Below are positions 7,362-14,500 of a stretch of 64,000 nt of DNA, one piece after another; position 1 is the stretch's first letter; each line of letters opens with the position of its first letter. Both the position numbers and the translations under genes were made by a program. The stretch is from an uncultured Clostridia bacterium. GTDB lineage: Bacteria > Bacillota > Clostridia > Christensenellales > UBA3700. The notes beneath the pieces are model-generated. The model saw nothing but the letters and a program-made list of their open reading frames with translations, was not told the DNA's origin and searched no databases. The stretch lies in contig CAMXSN010000003.1 in assembly GCA_947246685.1 (NCBI GenBank), forward strand, positions 186,001-250,000, written 5' to 3'.

Positions 7362-8177
7362 TTATATTTCTTTATTATTATTTTGTTCAATCAGATCGGC
7401 CACGATTTCCGCAGCGCTCCAATTTCCTGTGACTTCTTCGGAGCTGGGCATAGCGTATTCTAGCTTAATAAGACCTTTCTTGACAAGAGAAGCCGTCTTC
7501 TCATAAGGATAAACGTACGGCACGTACTCTTTCTCTACAATACTCAATCCGCGGGCGCGAAAAATTTCGTCAATCATTTGTTTGGCGCGTTTTACTCGTA
7601 ATTCCGACTGAATGCGATAAAGATAAGGCGTATCTTTCATTGAAGGCATTTTCTCGACCTTTTCCGTCTTGTAGACGTCGCTTACGGAAAAATCCGCGTC
7701 TGCCGCCAACATAAGACACAGCGTCTTGCCTTTTATTATCAGTCTGGCAAGCGGTCGTCCGTCCAAGCGAAACGTCTCTTTCTTCCAACTTACCCTGTCT
7801 TTTATTCCCTCGTAGGCAAGCAAACGATTTTTTATATCGGAATACCACTGTTTGTTGCAATCGCGCATTTGGATTAGCTTGGCGGTAAAACTCCTGTCAT
7901 ATTTGACCAACTTTGCCCCGTTGACTTCTCCCGCGTCAGGAAAATCGTCTCCCGATATAATATCCGCGCTTTCTTCGGTCTCAACGCTAGAGATTTCTTG
8001 CCGTTTGAGATTCGTATCAAATTCCCGATCAAGCGGCGTATTGTCGGACTTGCGTTTTTTTCTGCCTGCCGACAGTGCAACCGCAAAAATGGCGGTAATT
8101 ATTACCGCCGCAAAGATAGCAACGGTAATAATCCAATTCATTTTGTCAAATTGTGATGCCAAGAGATTTTCAATCAT
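7362..8177 (-). CDS. Single-pass membrane protein with the FTAKLI domain (paralogue of the one at 55 kb)
   Basis: A 271-residue protein. A membrane segment (about residues 14-37) is followed by the basic GRKKRK, predicting an outside N-terminus and a cytosolic body. After an acidic linker, residues about 92-250 form a domain beginning YDRSFTAKLIQ, then WY-DIKN-LL-Y, VKDR-SWK-E, GRPLARLIIKGKTLC, and TPYLYRI. The same ordered motifs occur in the C-terminal third of the protein encoded at 54287-55867, so this is one conserved domain in two contexts. I do not recognise a named family. The gene sits upstream of the birA operator on the same strand, but with its own unit. Role unknown; possibly a cytosolic signalling or scaffolding domain tethered to the membrane. 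Confidence 0.8.
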   Translation of the reverse strand: MIENLLASQFDKMNWIITVAIFAAVIITAIFAVALSAGRKKRKSDNTPLDREFDTNLKRQEISSVETEESADIISGDDFPDAGEVNGAKLVKYDRSFTAKLIQMRDCNKQWYSDIKNRLLAYEGIKDRVSWKKETFRLDGRPLARLIIKGKTLCLMLAADADFSVSDVYKTEKVEKMPSMKDTPYLYRIQSELRVKRAKQMIDEIFRARGLSIVEKEYVPYVYPYEKTASLVKKGLIKLEYAMPSSEEVTGNWSAAEIVADLIEQNNNKEI

Positions 8178-8549
8178 TTTTCTTCCGTCCGTTCACGCAA
8201 GCAAAATAAAATATTCGACGAACAAACACTGACATTGTACCACAAGCGTTTGCCCATGGCAACAATCGGATAAACTAAAAAGAATAAATGCCTTCGTCAC
8301 GGCAATTTAATCTTCCAAAACGGTAAAAGGCAAAAGCCTGTAAATCAAACTGTCGCGTAAGAAATTAATCTCACGCGACAGTTTGCTCTTACGAGATGGA
8401 TTTCTGCAAGATGATTTTATTTCTAAAATCTCTTTGTGGGCGGAAGATAACGGCTTTCGCCGATATCTTCCTTTGCGTTGGTTTGCATCCTTTGTAATTC
8501 CCTTTCATTAAATATAACAATCTTACACGGCAGCTTGTCCCAGGAAAAT
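8178..8549. other. Gene-poor interval with a 13-bp hairpin and a possible 21-codon ORF
   Basis: A perfect 13-base inverted repeat (CAAACTGTCGCGT at 8346-8358 and its complement at 8373-8385, 14-base loop) has no flanking T-run on either strand, so it is not a clear terminator. On the minus strand a 21-codon ORF (8423-8488, MQTNAKEDIGESRYLPPTKRF without its final residue counted as special) follows AAAGG. Whether it is translated cannot be judged. Confidence 0.35.
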
Positions 8550-8581
8550 TAAAAAAATTCCAAATTTTTTGGAATTTTTTT
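8550..8581 (-). terminator. Terminator of the sigma/C39-like/anti-sigma operon
   Basis: A-rich/T-rich inverted repeat: AAATTCCAAA pairs with TTTGGAATTT, flanked by A and T runs, immediately after the stop codon at 8582. The stem is AT-rich, so efficiency is uncertain, but it works in either direction. Confidence 0.7.
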
Positions 8582-9250
8582 CTAAGCGCCGGTTTTCTTG
8601 TCGAAAAGTAAGTCTAAAACTTGATTTATCGGCATTTCTTCAAACGTATTTACCATCAGATAATAATGATATTTACCGTCGGTAAAATAAATTTGATTTT
8701 CACAAAAACCAGAAACGTCTTTACGATTAAATTTTATATTATAGGTATTCCAAACTTCAGATAATGGTGCTTCTTCAAAATGTCTGTAACTTTTATATCT
8801 ATAATCGGTAATAGCATATTTTACATCAATAAAATTCTCATCATAAACAAAAGAACTCACTTCGACACCAAATACTTTATTTGCATTCTTAATTGATACG
8901 AATAACTGCCCTGTTTGTTCAAAACTCTCGACTGTCGGCAATAAATAAGTTCCTACGTAAGTTGATTGTATCTCCGAAAAATCTATATCCTGTCTGTTGA
9001 AATCTTTTTCATCAAGAAATCTCATTCCCTCGTCCGGAGCTTTATCGGTCAGAGTTATCGGCAACACGATTGCAAGCGATACTGCAACAACCAAAACGAC
9101 TGCCACAGCCGCCCAAGCCAATTTGGGCATCTGTCTAGTCCGCTTTTGCATAGGTTGACTCGCTCTGAATTTTTGCAAATCAGATTGCTTTCCCTTCGCC
9201 GGTCCGGCGACGTAGCTATTCATCAATTTGTCAAATTCTTTGTCGTCCAA
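8582..9250 (-). CDS. Membrane anti-sigma-factor-like protein
   Basis: A 222-residue type II membrane protein. About 43 cytosolic residues (MDDKEFDKLMNSYV, then a basic stretch RTRQ) precede one membrane helix (about residues 44-67), followed by an extracytoplasmic domain of about 150 residues rich in Tyr, Phe and Asp. It starts with TTG behind AGGAG, 12 bases after the preceding stop. Third position in an operon with a sigma factor and a secreted C39-like protein is the classic place for an anti-sigma factor. The cytosolic part is short and lacks a zinc-binding HxxxCxxC motif, so this would be a non-canonical one. The functional call rests mainly on context and topology. Confidence 0.6.
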   Translation of the reverse strand: MDDKEFDKLMNSYVAGPAKGKQSDLQKFRASQPMQKRTRQMPKLAWAAVAVVLVVAVSLAIVLPITLTDKAPDEGMRFLDEKDFNRQDIDFSEIQSTYVGTYLLPTVESFEQTGQLFVSIKNANKVFGVEVSSFVYDENFIDVKYAITDYRYKSYRHFEEAPLSEVWNTYNIKFNRKDVSGFCENQIYFTDGKYHYYLMVNTFEEMPINQVLDLLFDKKTGA

Positions 9251-9261
9251 ATTACTATCTC

Positions 9262-10131
9262 CTAACTTATTTTTGCAGCCTCCGCATCTACCATAGTTCC
9301 GTAACCATTTAATAGATATACAAAACCTGTTTCGCTCTTACACGCCGCAATATGTAGATATTCTATTGTTTTTACTAATTTACTGCTCGAATCGTAATAT
9401 TCAATCTTCGAATATCCGTAAGCGACCATCATATGGTTTGCAGTAAAATCATATTTATAAAGTTTATAAACAGAATTTACATCTTGATAATCCGTAAGAT
9501 TGTATCCGCTCAAGTACAATATTATCGGTTCGCCCTTATCAAAACTCGCCTTGGCTTTGTCCACGCTGAATTTCGAATTGGACATTACATTAGTATATGT
9601 TATGGTCTTATTCTTACCCTTGACATAACTTGCCATACCGCTTTTGAATTGCGCCTGCGTCGTTCCGGGAGCAGGTGTGTTTGTCCCCATAAGCGTATAC
9701 AGTGTGTTGATAACTCCTTGCTTTATACTCGTTGAAGCAGCCATAGGAAAATAATAATACATATCACCCCTAATAGCGCCCACATTATTGCCAGGTATTA
9801 AGTCGCTGTAATATCTGTTGTAATATCCAAGCACGTTGGCTCCCGCTGAGTTTGCGCAGGTGTTGGATATCGAGCTGTTTGTGTTATAGTAGTCAGGAAA
9901 TGTAGGATGCGCAAAAAAAGAAGTTTCTTTCTTTGTCGCATATTTTATTTCCTCTGTTGTATAACCATTCGAAGTGCCGTCAAGATAGGACAAATCGTCG
10001 CAGAAGGCCATTTCGTCAGCATTTGCTTCAATGGGATTAGCCGCAAAGATAGGCAATGCCGCCGCAATTAGAAATACCGCTAACAAGATAAACGCCAGCG
10101 CGTATTTATTTACTGTTTTCAACTTATTCAT
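9262..10131 (-). CDS. Secreted C39-like cysteine peptidase-family protein
   Basis: A 289-residue exported protein with a signal peptide (MNKLKTVNKYALAF, hydrophobic core to about residue 30, probable cleavage after IFA). The body has papain-like fold marks: TCANSAGANVLGYYNRYY (about residues 94-111), with Cys followed by an Asn/Ala-rich helix as in C39-like peptidases (usually CGPTAxANxLxYY); NHMMVAYGY near residue 237 supplying His; and a late Asn/Asp in LLNGYGTMVD. The Gly-Pro after Cys is replaced by Ala-Asn, so activity is unproved. I chose the ATG at 10131 because AGAAGGA precedes it; a start nine residues earlier lacks a signal. It lies between the sigma factor and the anti-sigma-like gene and may be the secreted input or output of that system. 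Confidence 0.65.
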   Translation of the reverse strand: MNKLKTVNKYALAFILLAVFLIAAALPIFAANPIEANADEMAFCDDLSYLDGTSNGYTTEEIKYATKKETSFFAHPTFPDYYNTNSSISNTCANSAGANVLGYYNRYYSDLIPGNNVGAIRGDMYYYFPMAASTSIKQGVINTLYTLMGTNTPAPGTTQAQFKSGMASYVKGKNKTITYTNVMSNSKFSVDKAKASFDKGEPIILYLSGYNLTDYQDVNSVYKLYKYDFTANHMMVAYGYSKIEYYDSSSKLVKTIEYLHIAACKSETGFVYLLNGYGTMVDAEAAKIS

Positions 10132-10159
10132 AAATAATCCTTCTATTAAATTTAACAAT

Positions 10160-10729
10160 TTATATTTTTTGTTTGTCCCTGGTTTCTACTATGTACTTTT
10201 TCATAGTTTCTATCGCATTTTGTCGAATTCTGCCGACTTGTGTCTTAGAGACGCCTAATTCCTTGGCGATGCCTCTCAAAGTCTTGTTTTGATAATAAGT
10301 AGACTGAATGACGATTTTCTCCGTTTCGCTCAACTGATTCATTGCTCCCTCGATGAGTATACGGATCTCAACTTTCTCTAAATTATCTTCGTCTTCGATG
10401 CTGGAAATGTTCTCGTAATCTACAAAATTTACGTTCTTTACGTTGGAATTGTGGAGTTGCTTATACCTATTCAATGCATATCTCGTCATTACTTTGCACA
10501 GATACGCATAGCCGCTCTTGCTGAATACAAAACCTTGAGCAATTCTTCCGATGTCTCTCCAAAAATCCTGAACCAAGTCGTTGGCATTGGATACATCTTT
10601 CAAATATTTCAAGGCGATGTACCTGATCATCGGCGAAATCAGATTATAAAGTTCTTCCACACTTTTGTCGTCTCCGCTCCTAATTGCCAATAAACAATCG
10701 GTAACTTTGACCTTTGCCTCTTCATCCAT
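10160..10729 (-). CDS. ECF-type RNA polymerase sigma factor
   Basis: A 189-residue sigma-70 family factor of the extracytoplasmic-function size. Region 2 is seen at about residues 25-95 (LYNLISPMIRYIALKYL, then DLVQDFWRDI in the -10-binding helix). Region 4 lies at about residues 130-180 with the helix-turn-helix TLRGIAKELGVSKTQVGRIRQNAI for -35 recognition. It heads an operon with a secreted C39-like protein and a membrane anti-sigma-like protein. No Shine-Dalgarno or housekeeping promoter is evident directly upstream, which would fit self-activation from its own promoter type. Target genes beyond the operon cannot be inferred here. Confidence 0.88.
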   Translation of the reverse strand: MDEEAKVKVTDCLLAIRSGDDKSVEELYNLISPMIRYIALKYLKDVSNANDLVQDFWRDIGRIAQGFVFSKSGYAYLCKVMTRYALNRYKQLHNSNVKNVNFVDYENISSIEDEDNLEKVEIRILIEGAMNQLSETEKIVIQSTYYQNKTLRGIAKELGVSKTQVGRIRQNAIETMKKYIVETRDKQKI

Positions 10730-10983
10730 TTAACTTATTCTTTTGTAGTCAATTTTTTGTTTATTTTACCATTTTTATGAGGCAAGAGCAATCGTTTTTG
10801 AACCCATACTCCAAATTTTTTTATTTTTCGACAAAATAATAACTCGCTGCAATACATATAACCGTTTTTTACAACATTTTGCACTGCACACGACAAATGT
10901 TAAATTTTTATCAATGTGAAAATTTTGACTATCGGAAAAATCCGTCGTAATATCCAATTCTTTTCTCACACAGCGCCGCGACC

Positions 10984-11397
10984 TCAAAGATCTATGGTCT
11001 CTACCTTGAGATCGCAATAATACTCTGCCGTTTTGCCTGTAAATTTCAACACGCAATAGTCGGGATCTGTTACGCCTTGTTTATAAAACATTCTGTCGCC
11101 GAATTGCCAAATCATTTCTTTTGTCTCTTGATCGCGGCAAACTTCCATTTGCCCCTTAATCATTACGCCGGTATATTTGAATCTGCCTCGCTCATAGAAA
11201 TACACGCAGGCTTTGCCGTTGGATAAATATTGAGCAACTTTCTTTGAAGAAGTATTGGTAGAAAAATAAAATACGTTTCCGTTTTGCTTTCGCGGCGCCA
11301 ACATAGCTCTTGTGACAGGATAACCGTCCTCGTCGACGGACGATATCATAGCCGTCTTAACTTTGGATATAAAGTTATAAATCTGTTCCTTCGTCAT
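10984..11397 (-). CDS. Pyridoxamine 5'-phosphate oxidase-family flavin-binding protein
   Basis: A 137-residue split-barrel protein of the PPOX/general-stress-protein-26 type. Visible family marks are an N-terminal helix, then TAMISSVDEDGYPVTRAMLAP (a segment lining the FMN site, broken here only by length), FYFSTNTSSKKVAQYLSN, and ACVYFYERGRFKYTGVMIKGQMEV. Such proteins bind FMN or F420 and act as small oxidoreductases; the true substrate is unknown. AAGGAGAGG precedes the ATG. It stands alone, upstream of the sigma-factor operon on the same strand but 250 bases away. Confidence 0.85.
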   Translation of the reverse strand: MTKEQIYNFISKVKTAMISSVDEDGYPVTRAMLAPRKQNGNVFYFSTNTSSKKVAQYLSNGKACVYFYERGRFKYTGVMIKGQMEVCRDQETKEMIWQFGDRMFYKQGVTDPDYCVLKFTGKTAEYYCDLKVETIDL

Positions 11398-11501
11398 TTA
11401 CAATCCTCTCCTTAATGCATTAACTCCATAGCTTTTTCCTCTCTTACGGCAAGCTATTGTATCATTGGATATTGTATCATGGAAAGTTTTTTATTGCAAA
11501 T

Positions 11502-11726
11502 CTATTTCCTCGACGTCGAAGCTTTCTTAAAAGCGCTCGCCATACTGTGTATCATTTTATATCTGACTGCCGACGTTTTCAAAAACTCCGCCCTGCTCAT
11601 CTTGCTTAGATTTATTACCCTCTCAATCTCCATTGCCTCAACGCGATTTATCTCAACCATCCACAAAACCGTATCGTCGCCGTCCGCCTGCATATCGCAT
11701 TGCAATAATGCCGAATTTCCTCTCAT
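11502..11726 (-). CDS. Small hypothetical protein, possible ribbon-helix-helix C-terminus
   Basis: A 74-residue protein with an ATG seven bases after AGGGG; an ATG two codons earlier is also in frame. The N-terminal half alternates hydrophobic residues (TVLWMVEINRVEAMEIERVINLS broken by acids), and the segment KMSRAEFLKTSAVR resembles the helix of RHH or MobC-like proteins. No catalytic residues are evident. A 99-codon frame lies on the opposite strand over the same bases but has no Shine-Dalgarno and a biased Leu/Ile/Ser content. I prefer the minus-strand gene. Confidence 0.5.
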   Translation of the reverse strand: MRGNSALLQCDMQADGDDTVLWMVEINRVEAMEIERVINLSKMSRAEFLKTSAVRYKMIHSMASAFKKASTSRK

Positions 11727-12038
11727 AAACATTCCCCTAATCCTATTTAACTATTTGAAGCCGCCAAAATGCGACTAGATGACATTATTCTAACATAATT
11801 CCGCTGAAAAGCAAAACATTTTTGACTGTAAATTGAGAAAAATTAGCATTAATCGTAGACCTTTTCATCGACTAAACGCCCTATAAACTGCAGTTATTGC
11901 TATCAGACAAAAATCTAAGTATCCTCGCAATCAAGAAGATAGTCATAAAAATTGTTGACAGAAATTTTCCATTATTTTCAATGACCCTATTGACGGCTAG
12001 TCTAATAAATGCTATGATTAAAGAAAAGGAGAAAAATT
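11727..12038 (+). promoter_or_regulatory. Upstream region and promoter of the glycine-rich secreted protein
   Basis: Gene-free interval. TTGACG (11990-11995) and TATGAT (12013-12018) are 17 bases apart, ending 20 bases before the ATG at 12039. AAGGAG lies between them and the start codon. Nothing else of note is seen. Confidence 0.7.
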
Positions 12039-12899
12039 ATGACACAACAATCACTCTTCAAAAAATCTGTAGCAACTTTAATCGGTTTTCTCCTGATTAT
12101 CTCACTCATGCTATGCTTTGCTCCCAATAATGACGCCAATGCCGACGAAATTATTTGGGAACAAATTGATTATGAGAAACACTTTAATAAAGAAATCACG
12201 GACGCGGGAAATTTATACGGCGGTACGATCAAAGAACTAACCTATATAAAAAAATACAGATATCTGTATGTATTTATAGTTGGTTCTGGCGGAATGGGCG
12301 GAGAATCTGAAAACAACGTCGGTTACGGCGGTGGCGCCGGGGGTTTTGCAGCAGTAAAAATTGATCTCAAAGTTGCTCAAAATTTAATTATTGTTTTAGG
12401 AAAAGGCGGCGGTAAAGTAGAATTTAACGAAGGCGACAGCCAACAAACCGGTGACGGTTTCTTATCTACTGTATCAATATTAAACGCACCAACTGAAACA
12501 ATGCCAATTTCTATGGATGTAATCGTAATTGGAGGCGGAAAACTTAGCAGCAATAATTTACCTGGCGAAGGCGGAAAAGTAGACAGAGGAACTCCTAAAT
12601 ATCAATTAATGAAATTACTCTACTCGCAAAGCGGTGCGGACGGCGGACAAGCGTCGCATTCTTTCAGCGTAGATTTGGGATTCAGAACGGAACATTTCAT
12701 CTATCGTCCTATGGGCGCTTATCCATCCGGCAAGGGCGGCGGCGCTTCTGTATTCCATAGAGGCGGTGACGGAGGCGTTATGTTTAAGAACGGTTCCGAC
12801 GGCCTAATGGGAGCCGGAGGAAGCGGCGCCGGCAAAGGCGCTTCTCAAGGCGGTTTCGGCGGTGACGCCTATATGGAAGTATACGGCAGCAATATGTAG
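12039..12899 (+). CDS. Secreted glycine-rich protein
   Basis: A 286-residue protein with a clear signal peptide (basic MTQQSLFKK, hydrophobic core to about residue 28, cleavage probably near ANA-DE at residue 34-36). The mature part is rich in Gly runs: GSGGMGG, GYGGGAGGFAAVKIDLK, GKGGGK, GEGGKVDRG, GKGGGASVFHRGGDGG, GAGGSGAGKGASQGGFGGD. The pattern of beta-strand segments alternating with Gly-rich turns resembles glycine-rich domains found in phage tail or receptor-like surface proteins (PE_PGRS-like or ALK glycine-rich-domain style), by resemblance only. It has its own promoter and terminator. Function unknown; an extracellular structural or binding role is likely. Confidence 0.8.
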   Translation: MTQQSLFKKSVATLIGFLLIISLMLCFAPNNDANADEIIWEQIDYEKHFNKEITDAGNLYGGTIKELTYIKKYRYLYVFIVGSGGMGGESENNVGYGGGAGGFAAVKIDLKVAQNLIIVLGKGGGKVEFNEGDSQQTGDGFLSTVSILNAPTETMPISMDVIVIGGGKLSSNNLPGEGGKVDRGTPKYQLMKLLYSQSGADGGQASHSFSVDLGFRTEHFIYRPMGAYPSGKGGGASVFHRGGDGGVMFKNGSDGLMGAGGSGAGKGASQGGFGGDAYMEVYGSNM

Positions 12900-12923
12900 C
12901 TTTAGACTATATTAAAAGCAAAA

Positions 12924-12952
12924 ACAAAAGGACACCAACGGTGTCCTTTTGT
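12924..12952 (+). terminator. Terminator of the glycine-rich protein gene
   Basis: ACAAAAGGACACC and GGTGTCCTTTTGT form a 13-pair stem around a three-base loop, ending in a T-run. It ends two bases before the 3' end of the opposite-strand tRNA-Ser. Confidence 0.88.
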
Positions 12953-12954
12953 AA

Positions 12955-13045
12955 TGGCAGAGAGTGAGGGATTTGAACCCTCGGAACGGGATTACCGTTC
13001 ACACGATTTCCAATCGTGCGCCTTCGACCACTCAGCCAACTCTCT
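12955..13045 (-). tRNA. tRNA-Ser (anticodon GGA)
   Basis: A 91-nt class II tRNA. The acceptor arm AGAGAGT pairs with ACTCTCT, followed by discriminator G and an encoded CCA. The anticodon loop carries GGA between paired CGATT/AATCG arms. A long variable arm (GAACGGTAATCCCGTTC) and a T-arm with GGTTCAAATCC are present. It is convergent with the glycine-rich gene. Confidence 0.96.
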
Positions 13046-13239
13046 ATATACAAATATTAAATTACGTTGCAGGCGCGCCTGTCAAACAATGAGATATTAA
13101 CATAAAAATTAAATTTTGGCAAGCAAAATTCCGATATAAATATAATTCCGACACTAAAAATTCGCCATATCGGCAAATGCTTTTAATCAAACGTGCTCAA
13201 TCCGTATGCGCAAAATTTGTCTTAATATCTCAAAACACA

Positions 13240-13268
13240 TTGCATTATAGACTTTTTAATGGTATACT
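13240..13268 (+). promoter_or_regulatory. Promoter of the TIR/deoxyribosyltransferase-like gene
   Basis: TTGCAT (13240-13245) and TATACT (13263-13268) are spaced 17 bases, 13 bases before the ATG at 13282. A GAGGTG Shine-Dalgarno lies just before the start. Confidence 0.7.
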
Positions 13269-13281
13269 TATTACGAGGTGA

Positions 13282-14388
13282 ATGATGAGCAAGGACAAAA
13301 AACCTAAAGTATTCGTTATTATGCCGTTTGGCGAAGAGTTTTGGGAATTATACGGCAAACTCAAAAAGGATTTCGACGATTACGACTTTACAAACGCCGC
13401 GGACTTGGATAACCAGCAAAATATACTGCAAGATATAGTCAAAGGCATAGCGGACGCGGACGTAGTTATTGCCGATTTGACAGGGCTCAATTCCAACGTA
13501 TTCTATGAATTGGGACTTGCGCATGCAATGAACAAAAAAGTCATTATTATCACGCAAAACTTTGCCCAACTGCCCTTTGATATAAAGTCTTACAGAGCCA
13601 ACGAATACAGCATGCTCTTTTACAAAATCGATAAACTTTTTGCCGAATTGAAAAAACTGCTCAAAGGTGCAATCGACGGCAGTATCAAATACGGCAACCC
13701 GGTATCGGATTACTTGCCGTCGGGAAACGTCTCAAAGAACGACGAGAAAAACAACGCTGCTCAATCAGCAAACAAGCCCGACTTCCCGAGCAAATTACAA
13801 TCCGATAAAACGGACGTCAAAGACGCGTTATCAAACGGTTATTTGGACATAATGGATGATATTAAAACCAATATCTCCAACATATCAGGCGAAATAATCT
13901 TAATGGCCGACGAAATGGAAGAAATGAAAATTTCCATAGAATCCACTACCGAAGAGATAAATTTGGCGACAGCCAAAAACGTTCGTCCGTCTCCGTCCAT
14001 CGTTAGGAATTTCTGCAGGAATCTGTCGATGCCGATAGACAAATTCGCTTCAAAACTAAAAGTTCACAACGAACATATCAACGACAACTGGAATCTGATA
14101 GAAAACGGCTTCTTAAACCTAATCGACACGCCCGTCATCACCGGCAAATATTCCGACAAAATCAAAAATGAAATCTCTAATCTCAAAAGCTTACAATTAC
14201 CGATAAAAGAGTCAAATGATAATATTATGTACTTGATCAACTCCTTGAAAAACTGCCTGGGACTGGAAAGAAGCTTATCCTCCTCGGCATTGACCCTTAT
14301 TTCGGAATTGGAGAATTATTTATCGATGATGGACAGAATAGCGTCGTCAATTGACAGAATAGACGGCAAAGGAGCGCTGCTGCATTAA
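13282..14388 (+). CDS. TIR/nucleoside 2-deoxyribosyltransferase-like protein with coiled-coil tail
   Basis: A 368-residue protein. Residues about 8-125 form a flavodoxin-like domain: KVFVIMPFGEEFWE, then QDIVKGIADADVVIADLTG, NSNVFYELGLAHAMNKKVII, and PFDIKSYRANEY. This pattern is shared by deoxyribosyltransferase-like and TIR-like nucleotide-processing domains; the Glu in FYELG sits where the catalytic Glu falls in that superfamily. After a Ser/Asn/Lys-rich linker (about 140-180), the C-terminal half is helical, with heptad-like stretches (ILMADEMEEMKISIE and SLKNCLGLERSLSSSALTLISELENYL) and no membrane segment. A catalytic N-domain on a helical sensor is common in anti-phage or NAD-depleting effectors, but no defence partner lies beside it. 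Substrate unknown. Confidence 0.75.
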   Translation: MMSKDKKPKVFVIMPFGEEFWELYGKLKKDFDDYDFTNAADLDNQQNILQDIVKGIADADVVIADLTGLNSNVFYELGLAHAMNKKVIIITQNFAQLPFDIKSYRANEYSMLFYKIDKLFAELKKLLKGAIDGSIKYGNPVSDYLPSGNVSKNDEKNNAAQSANKPDFPSKLQSDKTDVKDALSNGYLDIMDDIKTNISNISGEIILMADEMEEMKISIESTTEEINLATAKNVRPSPSIVRNFCRNLSMPIDKFASKLKVHNEHINDNWNLIENGFLNLIDTPVITGKYSDKIKNEISNLKSLQLPIKESNDNIMYLINSLKNCLGLERSLSSSALTLISELENYLSMMDRIASSIDRIDGKGALLH

Positions 14389-14448
14389 ACTTGGCACCAG
14401 TAAATAAAGACCTCGCAACAGCTGTATAGATTAATATAACGTCACATC

Positions 14449-14480
14449 AAAAAACGCGACCCGATAGGATCGCGTTTTTT
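14449..14480. terminator. Bidirectional terminator between the TIR-like gene and ftsH
   Basis: AAAAAACGCGA pairs with TCGCGTTTTTT around a short GC-containing loop. It lies 60 bases after the plus-strand stop and 20 bases after the ftsH stop on the other strand. Confidence 0.85.
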
Positions 14481-14500
14481 CACTGAACGATTAATTATCT

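Noticed and set aside
11479..11778. 99-codon plus-strand frame opposite the small RHH-like gene
   Set aside because: No Shine-Dalgarno and a shadow-like Leu/Ile/Ser composition; the minus-strand frame has AGGGG before its ATG.
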